From contig NZ_CP021323.1 in the NCBI RefSeq assembly GCF_002155145.1, positions 930,001 through 994,000 on the forward strand: a DNA stretch of 64,000 nt, given 5' to 3'. Both the position numbers and the translations under genes were made by a program. This document shows positions 1-9,989 of this stretch, piece after piece. This DNA is from Kushneria konosiri (lineage in GTDB: Bacteria > Pseudomonadota > Gammaproteobacteria > Pseudomonadales > Halomonadaceae). The notes under the pieces were generated by a model. It ran no database searches and was not told the origin of the DNA. It saw only the letters and a program-made list of their open reading frames with translations. Positions within the stretch are counted from its first letter, which is position 1; each line of letters starts with the position of its first letter.

Positions 1-1
1 A

Positions 2-748
2 GCCCCCTGCGACACGCCGGCCTATCGCAAGGGCAGCGTCGTCAGTGTCGAGCAGCTCGATGCAGCAGAACTCGATATTCCCGACCCGGACGCCATCCCT
101 GACGCCACGGAAGAATCGAAGGAAGCCGCGGCAAAGGTGCTGGCGGCACTCGAAGTCACCTATCAGGTGATTGAAGAAAACGAAGAGGAATTCGGCCGCA
201 TCGATGCGGTCGCCGGCGATGGCGATCACGGCATCGGCATGGCCCGCGGCGGCAAGGCAGCCCTTGAAAAGGGTCGCGAGGTGAAAGAGCGCGGCGCCGG
301 CGCCGGCTCACTGCTGCGAATGGCAGGCGATGCCTGGGCTGACAAGGCCGGCGGCACCTCGGGTGCGATCTGGGGCTCGGCGCTGCATTCACTGGCCATG
401 GCCATCGGCGACGAGAAAAGGCCCGATGCTGCTCGCATTGCTCAGGGCGTGCGGGACGCACGCGACAACATCATGCACTTTGGCAAGGCAAAGGTCGGCG
501 ACAAGACGCTGGTCGACGTGCTGGTTCCCTTTAGCGAGGTGTTGACCGAGCGTGTCGAGGCCGGCGACGACCTGAAAACGGCCTGGCAGGCCGGGGCCGA
601 GCGTGCCGAGCAGGCGGCGAAGGAGACGGCCGACCTGGTGCCGAAGATCGGTCGTGCCCGCCCGCTGGCAGAAAAGAGCAAGGGGACGCCGGATGCCGGC
701 GCCGTCTCGCTGTCCATGATCATCCGCGCCGTGGTCGATGTGCTCTAG
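2..748 (+). CDS. DAK-family kinase (dihydroxyacetone/erythrulose kinase), C-terminal part
   Basis: The reading frame is open to the left edge, so only the last 248 residues are visible. They contain a DhaL domain: GDGDHG at about residues 72-77 of the visible part, which in the family binds Mg-ATP through Asp, then GGTSG at 117-121 and GDKTLVD at 166-172. The extra residues before the DhaL domain suggest a fused DhaK-DhaL single-chain kinase using ATP rather than a PTS-linked subunit, but DhaK itself is not visible. The next gene, 34 nt downstream, is a triose-phosphate-isomerase paralogue, an arrangement typical of erythritol/threitol catabolism. The substrate may therefore be erythrulose instead of dihydroxyacetone; this is inferred from context. 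Confidence 0.88.
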   Translation, partial: APCDTPAYRKGSVVSVEQLDAAELDIPDPDAIPDATEESKEAAAKVLAALEVTYQVIEENEEEFGRIDAVAGDGDHGIGMARGGKAALEKGREVKERGAGAGSLLRMAGDAWADKAGGTSGAIWGSALHSLAMAIGDEKRPDAARIAQGVRDARDNIMHFGKAKVGDKTLVDVLVPFSEVLTERVEAGDDLKTAWQAGAERAEQAAKETADLVPKIGRARPLAEKSKGTPDAGAVSLSMIIRAVVDVL

Positions 749-782
749 GCGATCACTCACGATTCAACCACTGGAGAAAGAC

Positions 783-1550
783 ATGGCCGCACCCCTGCTC
801 ATCGGCACCAGCCTCAAGATGTACTTTGGCTATCAGCAAACGCTGGACTGGTGTCGTCAGGTGGCCGACATTGCCCGACAGCACCCCGCCGTCACGCAGG
901 GGCATGCCACGCTGTTCGTCATGCCCTCGTTTCCAGCCCTGGCGCCGGTGCTTGAGATCATGCGCGACACCGGTATCCGCATCGGGGCGCAGAATCTTTC
1001 CGACCAGCCGCCTGGTGCCTGGACCGGCGAGGTCAGCGCCGCCATGCTCGCCGAGATGGGCTGTCGCTGCGTGGAGGTCGGCCATGCCGAGCGTCGGCGT
1101 CATTTTCATGAGGATGAAACGCTGATTGCTGCCAAGACCGCGCAGGCGATCGCAAATGGGCTCTCTCCCGTCCTGTGCGTGGGAGAGGTGGAGGAAGGGG
1201 ACCCGGACATTGCGGCCAGCGAGTGCATCCGTCAGGTAGAGAGTGCGCTGACGGATGTCCCACGGCCCAGAGAAACAGATCTGATCGTGGCCTACGAGCC
1301 CCACTGGGCCATCGGCGCCAGCCAGCCGGCACCGAGAGAGCACATCAGCGCCGTGTGCATCAAGCTTCAGGCCTGGCTGGACGGCCATGGCGGCGGGCGC
1401 GTCATATATGGCGGCAGCGCAGGGCCGGGCCTGCTGTCCCGTCTGGATGGCAGCGTTCAGGGCATGTTTCTGGGCCGTTTCGTGCATGACGCACACGCCT
1501 TCAGAGAGATTCTTGATGAGGTCATGACGCTTCATGAGGCGTCCCGCTAG
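783..1550 (+). CDS. Triose-phosphate isomerase paralogue, possible erythrulose-phosphate isomerase
   Basis: A 255-residue TIM-barrel protein. It keeps the catalytic triad of the TpiA family: Lys12 (GTSLKMY), His101 (VGHAERR) and Glu172 (AYEPHWAIG), plus the phosphate-binding GGS at 210-212. The usual N-terminal GNWKMN is changed to GTSLKM, so the family's active-site Asn is Ser; such divergence is typical of the EryH/LerI group that isomerises L-erythrulose 1-phosphate. The ATG at 783 is chosen because GGAGAAAG lies just upstream. It follows the DAK kinase closely, so the pair probably phosphorylates and isomerises a keto-tetrose toward erythrose 4-phosphate. A housekeeping TpiA cannot be excluded from sequence alone. 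Confidence 0.83.
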   Translation: MAAPLLIGTSLKMYFGYQQTLDWCRQVADIARQHPAVTQGHATLFVMPSFPALAPVLEIMRDTGIRIGAQNLSDQPPGAWTGEVSAAMLAEMGCRCVEVGHAERRRHFHEDETLIAAKTAQAIANGLSPVLCVGEVEEGDPDIAASECIRQVESALTDVPRPRETDLIVAYEPHWAIGASQPAPREHISAVCIKLQAWLDGHGGGRVIYGGSAGPGLLSRLDGSVQGMFLGRFVHDAHAFREILDEVMTLHEASR

Positions 1551-1750
1551 CCCATGCCTGGAGTCTGACTCACCAATTTCAGCACGCCCTTCTTGATACC
1601 AGGGGGGCGACATCACCATTTCATGCAGCTACTCTTGGCGAATAAAGATGTGCGACATCGATGCAGGCGCTGGCCGCATGCCGCCCTGATTTCGGTCGAT
1701 GGCACCAATGTCCCTTTCACTACCACCATCAGGCAGGAGTTCACCAAGAT

Positions 1751-3748
1751 ATGACCTCGCGTCGTCACCTCGCCAATGCCATCCGTGCACTTTCGATGGA
1801 TGCCGTGCAAAAGGCCAACTCCGGCCACCCGGGCATGCCGATGGGCATGGCTGACATCGCAGAAGTGCTCTGGAACGATCACCTCAGACACAATCCGGCC
1901 AACCCGGACTGGGCTGAGCGCGACCGCTTCATTCTCTCCAACGGCCACGGCTCGATGCTGCACTATTCGCTGCTGCACCTGACCGGCTATGACCTGCCGA
2001 TGGAAGAACTCAAGAACTTCCGTCAGCTGGGCTCAAAGACCCCTGGACACCCGGAACACGGCTATACCCAGGGTATCGAGACCACCACCGGGCCGCTGGG
2101 TCAGGGTCTGGCCAACGCCGTCGGCATGGCAGTCGCTGAACGTACACTGGCCGCCCAGTTCAATCGTGACGGTCACGACATCATCAATCACCGCACCTGG
2201 GTCTTCGCCGGTGACGGCTGTCTGATGGAAGGCATCAGCCATGAGGCCTGCTCGCTGGCCGGCACGCTGGGTCTGGGCAATCTGGTCGTGTTCTATGATG
2301 ACAACGGCATCTCGATTGATGGCGAAGTCGAAGGCTGGTTCACCGACGATACCGCTACCCGCTTTGAGGCCTATCACTGGAACGTCATCCGTGACGTCGA
2401 CGGCCACGATGCCGAGCAGATCGACGCCGCCATCCGTGAAGCCAAGGAAGTCACCGACAAGCCGACGCTGATCATCTGCAAGACCGTGATCGGCTTTGGT
2501 TCGCCCAACAAGGCGGGCAAGGAAGAAAGCCACGGTGCAGCGCTGGGCGAAGAAGAAGTCGAAGCCGCACGCAAGCAGCTGGGCTGGGAATACGGCGCGT
2601 TCGAAATTCCCGACGATATCTACAAGGCGTGGGATGCCCGCGACAAGGGCCAGCAGCTCGAAGACGAGTACAAGCAGAAGATGGCCGCCTATGAAAAGGC
2701 CCATCCGGAACTCGCCAGGGAACTTCAGCGCCGCTACGACGGCAAGCTGCCGGAGAACTTTGACGGCGATGCCCTGATCAAGCGTGCTCAGGAAAAATCC
2801 GAAACCACCGCCTCGCGCAAGGCATCCCTTGGTGTGCTCAACGAGCTGGCGCCGGAGCTGCCTGAACTCTTCGGTGGCAGTGCCGACCTGGCACCGTCCA
2901 ACCTGACCCTGTGGAAAGGCGCCAAGGCCGTCAGCAAGGACAACTTCAACGGCAGCTACCTGCACTATGGTGTACGTGAGTTCGGCATGGGCGCGATTGC
3001 CAACGGCATCGCCACCCACGGCGGCTTCATCCCCTATGACGCCACCTTCCTGGTGTTCATGGAGTACATGCACAACGCTGTACGCATGTCGGCCCTGTCG
3101 CACACCCGCATCCTGCACATCTTCACCCACGACTCCATCGGTCTGGGCGAGGACGGCCCGACGCACCAGCCGGTCGAGCAACTGGCCGATCTACGCAACC
3201 TGCCGGGTCTGGCCACATGGCGCCCCTGTGACGCCACCGAAACCGCAGCCTCCTGGGTGGAAGGTCTGATGCGTGAAACCGGCCCCACGGCGCTGATCTT
3301 CTCGCGTCAGGACCTGCCGGCCCAGTCTCGCAACGACGAGCAGCTCAAGAACATCCGCCGCGGTGGCTACGTCCTCAAGGACGCCGAAGGCGGCCAGCCG
3401 GACCTGATCCTGATCGCCACCGGCTCCGAAGTGGGTCTGGCGATGGACGCTGCCAAGGAACTCGAAGGCAAGGGCCAAAAGGTTCGTGTGGTCTCCATGC
3501 CCTGCACTATCCAGTTCGATGAGCAGGACGAGTCGTATCGCGAGTCCGTACTGCCCAATGCCGTGCGCAAGCGCATGGCGATCGAAGCCGCCATTCCGTC
3601 GACCTGGTACAAGTACGTCGGTCTCGATGGTCATGTGTTTGGCATGACCACCTACGGCGAATCCGGCAAGGCGGGTGATCTGTTCAAGCACTTCGGCTTT
3701 ACCGTTGAGAAGGTGGTCGAGCGCGCAGAGCAGATGCTCAAGGCATAA
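1751..3748 (+). CDS. tkt: Transketolase
   Basis: A 665-residue thiamine-diphosphate enzyme of the pentose phosphate pathway that moves two-carbon units between ketoses and aldoses. The N-terminal motif SGHPGMPMG with His26, the ThDP motif GDG at 154-156 through DDN at 183-185, and the central pyrimidine-binding domain with the [12 protein letters not shown] signature are all visible, and the length is normal for bacterial Tkt. The ATG at 1751 gives the standard N-terminus ([14 protein letters not shown]) and has AGGAG about 10 nt upstream; the frame is open further upstream but unlikely to be coding. It may use erythrose 4-phosphate made by the two upstream genes, although the 200-nt gap suggests a promoter of its own. 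Confidence 0.97.
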   Translation: MTSRRHLANAIRALSMDAVQKANSGHPGMPMGMADIAEVLWNDHLRHNPANPDWAERDRFILSNGHGSMLHYSLLHLTGYDLPMEELKNFRQLGSKTPGHPEHGYTQGIETTTGPLGQGLANAVGMAVAERTLAAQFNRDGHDIINHRTWVFAGDGCLMEGISHEACSLAGTLGLGNLVVFYDDNGISIDGEVEGWFTDDTATRFEAYHWNVIRDVDGHDAEQIDAAIREAKEVTDKPTLIICKTVIGFGSPNKAGKEESHGAALGEEEVEAARKQLGWEYGAFEIPDDIYKAWDARDKGQQLEDEYKQKMAAYEKAHPELARELQRRYDGKLPENFDGDALIKRAQEKSETTASRKASLGVLNELAPELPELFGGSADLAPSNLTLWKGAKAVSKDNFNGSYLHYGVREFGMGAIANGIATHGGFIPYDATFLVFMEYMHNAVRMSALSHTRILHIFTHDSIGLGEDGPTHQPVEQLADLRNLPGLATWRPCDATETAASWVEGLMRETGPTALIFSRQDLPAQSRNDEQLKNIRRGGYVLKDAEGGQPDLILIATGSEVGLAMDAAKELEGKGQKVRVVSMPCTIQFDEQDESYRESVLPNAVRKRMAIEAAIPSTWYKYVGLDGHVFGMTTYGESGKAGDLFKHFGFTVEKVVERAEQMLKA

Positions 3749-3824
3749 TCCGTCAGGGTGCCGGATGGCCTGCGCTGTCCGGCACTTCGCAGGCGTTTCA
3801 TGTCCTGAAGTAACCGCTGAAAAC

Positions 3825-3856
3825 AAAAAAGGGCCCGGCAATTGCCGGGCCCTTTT
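3825..3856. terminator. Bidirectional rho-independent terminator between tkt and fbaB
   Basis: A perfect 22-bp palindrome occupies 3831-3852 with a central AATT. It is flanked by A6 on the left and T4 on the right, so it can act in both directions between the convergent tkt and fbaB. Confidence 0.9.
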
Positions 3857-3882
3857 GCGTCTCGAACGTTAGAACATCTCCA

Positions 3883-4935
3883 TCAGGCGATGGTGACATC
3901 CTTGTCGAGATAGACATCCTGAATGGCATTCAGCAGGGCCACGCCCTCTTCACGCGTCTTCTGGAACGCCTTGCGGCCGGAAATCAGACCCATGCCACCG
4001 GCACGCTTGTTGATGACGGCAGTACGGACCGCTTCACCCATGTCGGAATGGCCCTTGGAGCCACCACCGGAGTTGATCAGTCCGGCACGGCCCATGAAGC
4101 TGTTGACGACCTGATAGCGCGCCCAGTCGATCGGGTTATCGCTGACAAGCTCGTCATAAATACGGTCATGGGTATGACCGAAGCCGACCGCACGATAGCC
4201 ACCGTTGTTCTCCGGCAGCTTCTGCTTGACGATATCGGCATTGATGGTCGCGGCCAGATGCACGGCCTGACTGGTGAGGTCAGAAGAGACGTGATAGTCG
4301 ACGCCGTTTTTCTTGAACTCGGGGTTACGCAGGTAGGACCACAGTACGGTCACCATGCCCAGCTCATGCGCCCGCTCGAACGCTTCGCTGATTTCCTGAA
4401 TCTGGCGACGGCTTTCCGGCGAACCGAAGTAGATGGTGGCACCAACCGCGACACAGCCCATGTCATGGGCCTGCTCGACCTGCGCAAACAGCGTCTGGTC
4501 GTAGATGGCCGGATAGGTCAGCGTCTCATTGTGGTTGAGCTTGACCATCATCGGGATGCGGTGTGCATAGCGACGCGCCACGGAGGACAGCACACCCAGC
4601 GTGGAGGCCACGCAGTTGCAGCCGCCATCAATGGCCAGCTCAACGATGTTTTTCGGGTCAAAATACTGCGGATTGGGCGCAAAGGAAGCGCCTGCCGAGT
4701 GCTCGATGCCCTGATCGACCGGCAGCATGCTGACGTAGCCCGTGCCGCCGAGTCGACCATGGTTGAAGATTGTCTGCATGTTACGCAGTACGTGCGGTGA
4801 GCGGCTGCTGTCCATCATGACCCGATTAACGAAGTCGGGACCAGGCAGGTGCAGGTCCTCTTTCTTGAAACCGGCACAGGTATGGTTCAACAGGCTATCC
4901 GCTTCCTCTCCCAGCAGCCTGGCGATATCTGTCAT
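3883..4935 (-). CDS. fbaB: Class I fructose-bisphosphate aldolase
   Basis: A 350-residue protein that looks like E. coli FbaB along its whole length and has the same size. It cleaves fructose 1,6-bisphosphate through a Schiff base; the lysine is Lys237 in [22 protein letters not shown] and [12 protein letters not shown] are further family segments. The ATG at 4935 reproduces the family N-terminus ([12 protein letters not shown]), with AAGAGGA upstream; in-frame ATGs further out at 4944 and 4983 are less likely. It lies where tkt-pgk loci of many gammaproteobacteria carry a co-directional aldolase, but here it is on the opposite strand to both neighbours. Confidence 0.97.
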   Translation of the reverse strand: MTDIARLLGEEADSLLNHTCAGFKKEDLHLPGPDFVNRVMMDSSRSPHVLRNMQTIFNHGRLGGTGYVSMLPVDQGIEHSAGASFAPNPQYFDPKNIVELAIDGGCNCVASTLGVLSSVARRYAHRIPMMVKLNHNETLTYPAIYDQTLFAQVEQAHDMGCVAVGATIYFGSPESRRQIQEISEAFERAHELGMVTVLWSYLRNPEFKKNGVDYHVSSDLTSQAVHLAATINADIVKQKLPENNGGYRAVGFGHTHDRIYDELVSDNPIDWARYQVVNSFMGRAGLINSGGGSKGHSDMGEAVRTAVINKRAGGMGLISGRKAFQKTREEGVALLNAIQDVYLDKDVTIA

Positions 4936-5360
4936 TATCTTCATCCTCTTTTCTACGAAAGATTTTGCATTGCCGCCGGCCAATACCGAGGCTCGAACAG
5001 CATAAGCAACTATACGTTGCAGTTCATGTCATGTTTTGTCAGTAGTATTCAAGCATGAAGGGATCTGCACTGCATGCCTGTCATGGACGACCTCTTGCTC
5101 AGGGCCGCCATGACTGGCTCCCATTGTGAGACGACAACGCCACCGACCACTTGACCGCGATGCGCGCTGTCACCGACCTATAGACGAAAGTCTCATGCGC
5201 ATGACCGCACTCCGACAGTCAATAATGGCGCCCGGCGTGGCTGTCTTCGCTTTCCGTGTCCCTGCTATGCTGAAAGATGTTCCAACCGGCCCTGGAAACA
5301 CTGCAGAGCCACGACCACCGCCCAATGACGACCACTTATCATTAATACGGGAGTAGCGAC
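4936..5360. other. Divergent intergenic region between fbaB and pgk
   Basis: About 425 bases with no convincing gene; it must hold the promoters of both fbaB (leftward) and pgk (rightward). Short open frames here have no ribosome-binding site or recognisable product. I see no obvious operator palindrome. Confidence 0.6.
5263..5271 (+). promoter_or_regulatory. Possible extended -10 promoter for pgk
   Basis: TGC followed directly by TATGCT gives an extended -10 element about 90 nt before the pgk start codon. No good -35 is visible, so this is a weak prediction. Confidence 0.3.
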
Positions 5361-6524
5361 ATGACTGTGCGCAAGATGTCCGAGCTGAACCTCGCCGGCC
5401 AGCGCGTCCTGATTCGTCAGGACCTCAACGTGCCGATCAAGGATGGAAAGGTCACCTCGGATGCCCGCATTCGTGCCAGCCTGCCCACCATTCGCACGGC
5501 GCTTGAACAAAACGCTCGTATCATGCTGATGAGTCACCTGGGACGCCCCACTGAAGGGGAGCCCAATGATGAGGAGTCACTGGCCCCGGTGGCCAACCAC
5601 CTGGGCGAACTGCTGGGCATGACGGTCCGTCTGGAGCGCGACTATCTGGAGCAGGACCCTGAGGTGCAGGAAGGAGAAGTTGTCCTGCTGGAAAACGTGC
5701 GCTTCAACAAGGGCGAGAAAAAGGATGACGAGACACTGGCGAAAAAATACGCCAGCCTCTGCGACATCTACGTGATGGATGCCTTCGGCACCGCCCACCG
5801 CGCCCAGGCCTCGACCCATGGTGTGGCCCGCTTTGCACCGGATGCCTGCGCCGGCCCGCTGCTCTCTTCGGAGCTGGACGCCCTTGAAAAGGCCCTGTCC
5901 AGTCCTAAGCGTCCGATGGTCGCCATCGTCGGCGGCTCCAAGGTCTCGACCAAGCTGGACGTGCTCAATGCGCTGTCCGAGAAATGTGATCAGCTGATCG
6001 TGGGCGGCGGCATCGCCAATACCTTCATCGCGGCCGCGGGCTATAACGTCGGCAAGTCGCTGTATGAAGCCGACCTGGTAGATCAGGCCAAAGCACTCAT
6101 GGACAAGGTCAACGTGCCCCTGCCCATCGATGTGGTCGTGGCCACCGAGTTTTCCGACAAGGCCGAGGCGGTGACCCGCAACGTCGATGAGGTGCGCGAT
6201 GACGAGATGATTCTCGATGTCGGCCCGCAGACCGCGCAGACCTACGCCGACGCCCTGCGCGAAGCCGGCACCATCCTCTGGAACGGCCCGGCCGGCGTGT
6301 TCGAAATCGAGCAGTTCAGTGCCGGAACGAAGGCCATGGCACACGCCATCGCCGACAGCAACGGCTTCTCGATCGCCGGCGGCGGTGACACCCTGGCAGC
6401 GATCGATCAGTTCGGCGTCACCGACCGGATCTCCTATATTTCCACCGGCGGCGGTGCCTTCCTCGAGTACGTGGAAGGCAAGACCCTGCCGGCCGTCAGC
6501 GCTCTGCGAGACGCCGTCAGATAA
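5361..6524 (+). CDS. pgk: Phosphoglycerate kinase
   Basis: A 387-residue monomeric glycolytic kinase that transfers phosphate between 1,3-bisphosphoglycerate and ADP. The substrate-binding motif RQDLNVP is at residues 19-25, GGSKVSTK in the middle, and the nucleotide-binding GGGDT at 340-344 and STGGGA at 361-366. Length and termini match bacterial Pgk. The ATG at 5361 has a GGGAG ribosome-binding site. No epd or gapA gene sits next to it, unlike the common epd-pgk-fba order. A strong terminator follows at once, so it is probably monocistronic. Confidence 0.97.
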   Translation: MTVRKMSELNLAGQRVLIRQDLNVPIKDGKVTSDARIRASLPTIRTALEQNARIMLMSHLGRPTEGEPNDEESLAPVANHLGELLGMTVRLERDYLEQDPEVQEGEVVLLENVRFNKGEKKDDETLAKKYASLCDIYVMDAFGTAHRAQASTHGVARFAPDACAGPLLSSELDALEKALSSPKRPMVAIVGGSKVSTKLDVLNALSEKCDQLIVGGGIANTFIAAAGYNVGKSLYEADLVDQAKALMDKVNVPLPIDVVVATEFSDKAEAVTRNVDEVRDDEMILDVGPQTAQTYADALREAGTILWNGPAGVFEIEQFSAGTKAMAHAIADSNGFSIAGGGDTLAAIDQFGVTDRISYISTGGGAFLEYVEGKTLPAVSALRDAVR

Positions 6525-6568
6525 CGGCTGACTCACATCGTTGAAAGACGACCTTTGAGAAACAGAAA

Positions 6569-6606
6569 GGAGGCCCTGTTCCAGCAACGAACAGGGCCTC
6601 TTTTGT
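6569..6606 (+). terminator. Rho-independent terminator after pgk
   Basis: The stem AGGCCCTGTT/AACAGGGCCT with a short loop is followed by TCTTTT. Confidence 0.9.
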
Positions 6607-6681
6607 AACACCTTTTTGCATGCATGTTTCCGTGGCACCCTCTCGGCGCTACACTGCGACAAAGTGCAAAACAGGCTCTCC

Positions 6682-7125
6682 ATGAACAAACGACTCTTTT
6701 ATGCCGGTAGCTGGCCCGATTCCGCCGCCCTGCTCGAAGGCGCCCTATGGGTAGGCTATGCCTGGAGCATTCAGTGGTCGCTGGTCCATCATCAGAGTCT
6801 GGTCTTTTTGCTGGCGACCCTTGTGGTGCTGGTCTGCGCACTGGCAACGCTCATGTGGCAGCCGCTGAAACTCACGCTGGCACGCTATCGGGTCAGAAAG
6901 CGGCGCACCGAAATGTGGATGCACATCCTCTACCCGCCGATGCTGCTCGCCCCACCGCTGTGGTGGCTGCTGGAGCGCCTGGTCGGCAACCTGCCCGACG
7001 CCCAGCAGTGGACGCTGGCCTGCCTGCTGATGACGGTCGGCTGGCTGGTCTTTCTGATCTCGCTTTTAATCAAGCGTCTGATCCGCCAGTACCGTCAGTC
7101 CTTGAACGATCACGCCGCAGACTGA
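6682..7125 (+). CDS. Small integral membrane protein of unknown function
   Basis: A 147-residue protein with about four hydrophobic segments: around 15-30, 33-53, 80-97 and 108-126. Basic stretches between them (RYRVRKRRTE and KRLIRQYRQ) are likely cytosolic. The ATG at 6682 is chosen because it gives a compact N-terminus (MNKRLFYAG); the frame extends upstream into the pgk terminator. I recognise no domain. It is flanked by the pgk terminator and a convergent chemoreceptor gene, so it is probably transcribed alone. Confidence 0.6.
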   Translation: MNKRLFYAGSWPDSAALLEGALWVGYAWSIQWSLVHHQSLVFLLATLVVLVCALATLMWQPLKLTLARYRVRKRRTEMWMHILYPPMLLAPPLWWLLERLVGNLPDAQQWTLACLLMTVGWLVFLISLLIKRLIRQYRQSLNDHAAD

Positions 7126-7135
7126 CGGCCAACCC

Positions 7136-7153
7136 GGAGGCTTTCCCGCCTCC
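7136..7153. terminator. Short hairpin between convergent genes
   Basis: GGAGGC/GCCTCC arms with a 6-nt loop lie between the membrane-protein gene and the chemoreceptor gene. There is no clear T tract, so terminator function is uncertain. Confidence 0.3.
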
Positions 7154-7161
7154 AGATATCG

Positions 7162-8928
7162 TTAGAAGCTTTCCCACTCCTCGACCGCCGCATCTCTGGA
7201 CGGGGCGCGTAAAGCGTCCGGTCGGGAGACTTTTCTTGCCGAAGTTTCCGTTTTCCGGACACCCGTTGAGGCTGATGACGGTCTCCTCGAGGCGACCTGC
7301 ACCCGCGCCGGCTCGGCGGCCAGTGGGCTGTTCGCCATCGACTCAGACAGGCGAAAGAACGAGACGGTCTCGACCAGCGCCTGAGACTGCTGATACAGCC
7401 TACGAGAGGCTTCGCCGTTTTTCTCAACCATCAGCGCATTGTGTTGCGTGGTCTGATCAAGCTGACCGATGGCCTCACCCACCTGACTGACGCCGGTACT
7501 CTGTTCGGCGCTGGCGCGGCTGATGTCGCCCATGAGGTGGTGCACGCGCTTGATGGAGGTCACGACTTCCTCGATGGTCTGCCCGGCCTGGTCCACCAGC
7601 GCAGTCCCCTCCTCGGTACGGGTCACACTCTCCGAGATCAGCGCATTGATTTCACGCGCGGCTTCGGCGCTGCGACTGGCCAGGTTTCTCACCTCGCCGG
7701 CCACGACCGCAAAGCCACGGCCCTGCTCACCGGCACGGGCAGCTTCAACCGAGGCATTGAGCGCCAGAATATTGGTCTGAAAGGCGATGTTGTCGATGAC
7801 GCTGATGATTTCCGAGATGCGCCGCGCACCGTCGTTAATGTCCTTCATGGTGACCACCACACTGCCAAACACTTCGCCGCTACGCTCGGCTACGCCGGCG
7901 GCCCTTGTGGCCAGCTGCTCGGCATCGCGGGCGTTATCGGCATTCTGGCGCACTGTGGCACTAAGCTCTTCCATGGCGGCCGCCGTCTGCTCCAGCGCAC
8001 TGGCCTGCTGCTCGGTCCGCGAGGAAAGCTGAGTATTGCCCTGTTCGATGTGGCCACTGGCATGCGCCACCTCATGCGCCGAGCGACGCACATTGGCCAC
8101 GGTCTCCTGCAGCCGGTCTGCCGTGCGGCTCAACGCGGCCATGATGCTGCGATCCCGATCCTCGTAAACCTTGCGTGTTGCATCCAGCTCGCCACGACCC
8201 AGCGCTTCGGCCAGCGCCCGAACGTCACCGGGTTCGGCGCCCAGGGTTTTCAAAAGCCCCCGCGTGATCAGCGTGGCAATCGCAATACCCAGCAGTACCG
8301 CCAGCGCGCACAGGGTAATCATGGTGGTCTGGAAGCCACCACTGATGCCGCGCACCACGACGGCCTCGGCATGATTCATGTCTTCCTGATAATCAATGAA
8401 GGCGTTGATCGAGGCCAGCCAGTCCACGAAGGCCGGGCGCGCCTGAGACAGCAGCAGGTTCCGGGCGCCCTCGATGTCACCATTGCGGCGCGCCTGAAGC
8501 ACGCGCTCGATCAACGGCATGGTGCGATCATGCACGGCGTTGATGTTGGCCAGCAGGCTTTGATCCTCGGCCGTAAACTTCTGGGCGTCTGCTGCCATGG
8601 CAGCCATGCTCGCCGCAGCGGTCTGATAATCCGCCGTCAGTCTGTCGATCAGCGACGTGACCTGAGGCAGTTCGCTGTCGCTTACCAGCGTTGCATCTCT
8701 CAGCGCAATGGCGCGATCATGGACGCTGCCACGATAGTCGATGGCATGGCGCTGCTTGACGCTGTTCACGTCGTTGATGTGGGTCAGGCCACGATCAATG
8801 TCACCGACGCGCCAGACACCGATGGCCGTCAGCAGGACGATCAGAAAAAGAACCGTAGAGAAGCCGAGCATCATGCGAGTGCGAACGCGCATGTTCGAGA
8901 AGGTTGAAACGCCAGACGCCATCGCCAT
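7162..8928 (-). CDS. Methyl-accepting chemotaxis protein with 4HB sensor and C-terminal tether
   Basis: A 588-residue transmembrane chemoreceptor. TM1 is at about residues 18-38, followed by a periplasmic four-helix-bundle-type sensor region (its start has the [21 protein letters not shown]-like pattern of 4HB_MCP proteins), TM2 at about 205-227 and a HAMP segment. A long coiled-coil signalling domain follows, whose hairpin tip ([24 protein letters not shown]) contacts CheA/CheW. The protein ends in EEWESF, close to the NWETF pentapeptide that tethers CheR and CheB in high-abundance receptors. AGGTGA precedes the ATG. No other chemotaxis gene is nearby, and the ligand cannot be deduced. Confidence 0.93.
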   Translation of the reverse strand: MAMASGVSTFSNMRVRTRMMLGFSTVLFLIVLLTAIGVWRVGDIDRGLTHINDVNSVKQRHAIDYRGSVHDRAIALRDATLVSDSELPQVTSLIDRLTADYQTAAASMAAMAADAQKFTAEDQSLLANINAVHDRTMPLIERVLQARRNGDIEGARNLLLSQARPAFVDWLASINAFIDYQEDMNHAEAVVVRGISGGFQTTMITLCALAVLLGIAIATLITRGLLKTLGAEPGDVRALAEALGRGELDATRKVYEDRDRSIMAALSRTADRLQETVANVRRSAHEVAHASGHIEQGNTQLSSRTEQQASALEQTAAAMEELSATVRQNADNARDAEQLATRAAGVAERSGEVFGSVVVTMKDINDGARRISEIISVIDNIAFQTNILALNASVEAARAGEQGRGFAVVAGEVRNLASRSAEAAREINALISESVTRTEEGTALVDQAGQTIEEVVTSIKRVHHLMGDISRASAEQSTGVSQVGEAIGQLDQTTQHNALMVEKNGEASRRLYQQSQALVETVSFFRLSESMANSPLAAEPARVQVASRRPSSASTGVRKTETSARKVSRPDALRAPSRDAAVEEWESF

Positions 8929-9067
8929 GTGATCACCTGTCTGTATTATCGCACTATTAATTAATACACTATTGATATGGACAGGAGTTATCGCCTTGCA
9001 TCGACCTGACTTGAGCCATATGGGCGTTGAAATATCTTATGGCGGCGATAGTCACGCCAGAGATACA

Positions 9068-9090
9068 ACGCCCGGGGCATCCCCGGGCGT
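9068..9090 (-). terminator. Hairpin after the M23 peptidase gene
   Basis: The CGCCCGGGG/CCCCGGGCG stem with a two-base loop lies just past the stop codon of the leftward M23 gene. The T tract is poor. Confidence 0.5.
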
Positions 9091-9098
9091 AGAAGTGG

Positions 9099-9965
9099 CT
9101 ATCGAGGCTCCAGCACCAGCAACGGATCAATGCGGGTATCAAACCAGTTCATGCCCCAGTGCAGATGTGGCCCGGTGGCACGTCCTGTCGCGCCTACTTC
9201 ACCAATCACATCGCCCTGCGCCACGCGATCGCCCACCTGCACCTCCAGCTTCGACAGATGCAGAAAGTTGGAGCTGATGCCGTAACCGTGATCGATCAGC
9301 ACCGTGCCGCCGGTCAGATACAGATCCGGATTGGCAAAGGTCACGATGCCGCCGGCTGGCGCCTTGACCGGCGTCCCGGTCGCGGCCGCAATATCCATGC
9401 CCGAATGTGCCGAGCCCGGCGTGCCGTTGTAGACGCGCTGATTGCCAAACCGTCCGCTGATGCGCCCTTTCACCGGCCAGATGAAGTCTTCGGTGAAATC
9501 GGTAATGCGCTCGTCACGCGTACGGGCCTGGCTCACGCCGGCCTGCTCGCGTCGAATGCGCTCGGCGATTTTCGGCGGTGGCGATACGGTCTTTGGCGGT
9601 ACGCCGTTAATGCGCTCAACCGGGAAATCCCGCGGCGTTACCCGGATATCCACCGTGCGCGGCTGCCCGCCGGGCGGCGTCACGCTGACTTCGCTGTTAC
9701 CCGCGGCATCCCGGCCGACCCCGAACACCACCGTACCATAGTCGGTCACGCCCAGCGTTCGTCCGGCATGCACCACCCGGCTGCCGGGCGGCACCCGCCC
9801 TATCACCATGCTCCCCTGCTGAACATGCTCGGGAAAGACAATCGGCACCTGCGTGTCAGCCGCGGCGGGGCCGCTCATCAACGCGCCTGCAAGCATCAAG
9901 GCCGGCAACAGGGCGAACCGAACGCGACGTGTACCGCGGGCCAATCTCATGACATCAGACAACAT
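9099..9965 (-). CDS. Periplasmic M23-family (LytM) metallopeptidase
   Basis: A 288-residue exported protein. Arg-rich residues 9-16 followed by a hydrophobic stretch ending in PAAAD at about 37 form a signal peptide. The region 40-150 resembles the beta-rich N-terminal part of secreted LytM proteins. The catalytic domain carries the Zn ligands His187 and Asp191 (HSGMD) and the HLH motif at 267-269 (GPHLHWGM), with another His at 236, so all metal ligands seem intact and it is probably an active peptidoglycan endopeptidase rather than an EnvC/NlpD-like activator. The start is uncertain: an in-frame ATG five codons in (9950) is also possible. Confidence 0.88.
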   Translation of the reverse strand: MLSDVMRLARGTRRVRFALLPALMLAGALMSGPAAADTQVPIVFPEHVQQGSMVIGRVPPGSRVVHAGRTLGVTDYGTVVFGVGRDAAGNSEVSVTPPGGQPRTVDIRVTPRDFPVERINGVPPKTVSPPPKIAERIRREQAGVSQARTRDERITDFTEDFIWPVKGRISGRFGNQRVYNGTPGSAHSGMDIAAATGTPVKAPAGGIVTFANPDLYLTGGTVLIDHGYGISSNFLHLSKLEVQVGDRVAQGDVIGEVGATGRATGPHLHWGMNWFDTRIDPLLVLEPR

Positions 9966-9989
9966 GGGTCACTCACTCTTTGAAGATGA

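Noticed and set aside
2033-3181. A 382-codon open frame on the minus strand inside tkt
   Set aside because: It is antisense to a full, convincing transketolase and arises from GC-rich codon bias; its translation resembles nothing.
5577-6689. A 370-codon minus-strand frame over pgk
   Set aside because: Antisense shadow of pgk; no family features or ribosome-binding site.
7441-8907. A 488-codon plus-strand frame over the chemoreceptor gene
   Set aside because: Shadow frame opposite a clear MCP; composition rich in His/Gly/Arg as expected for antisense frames.
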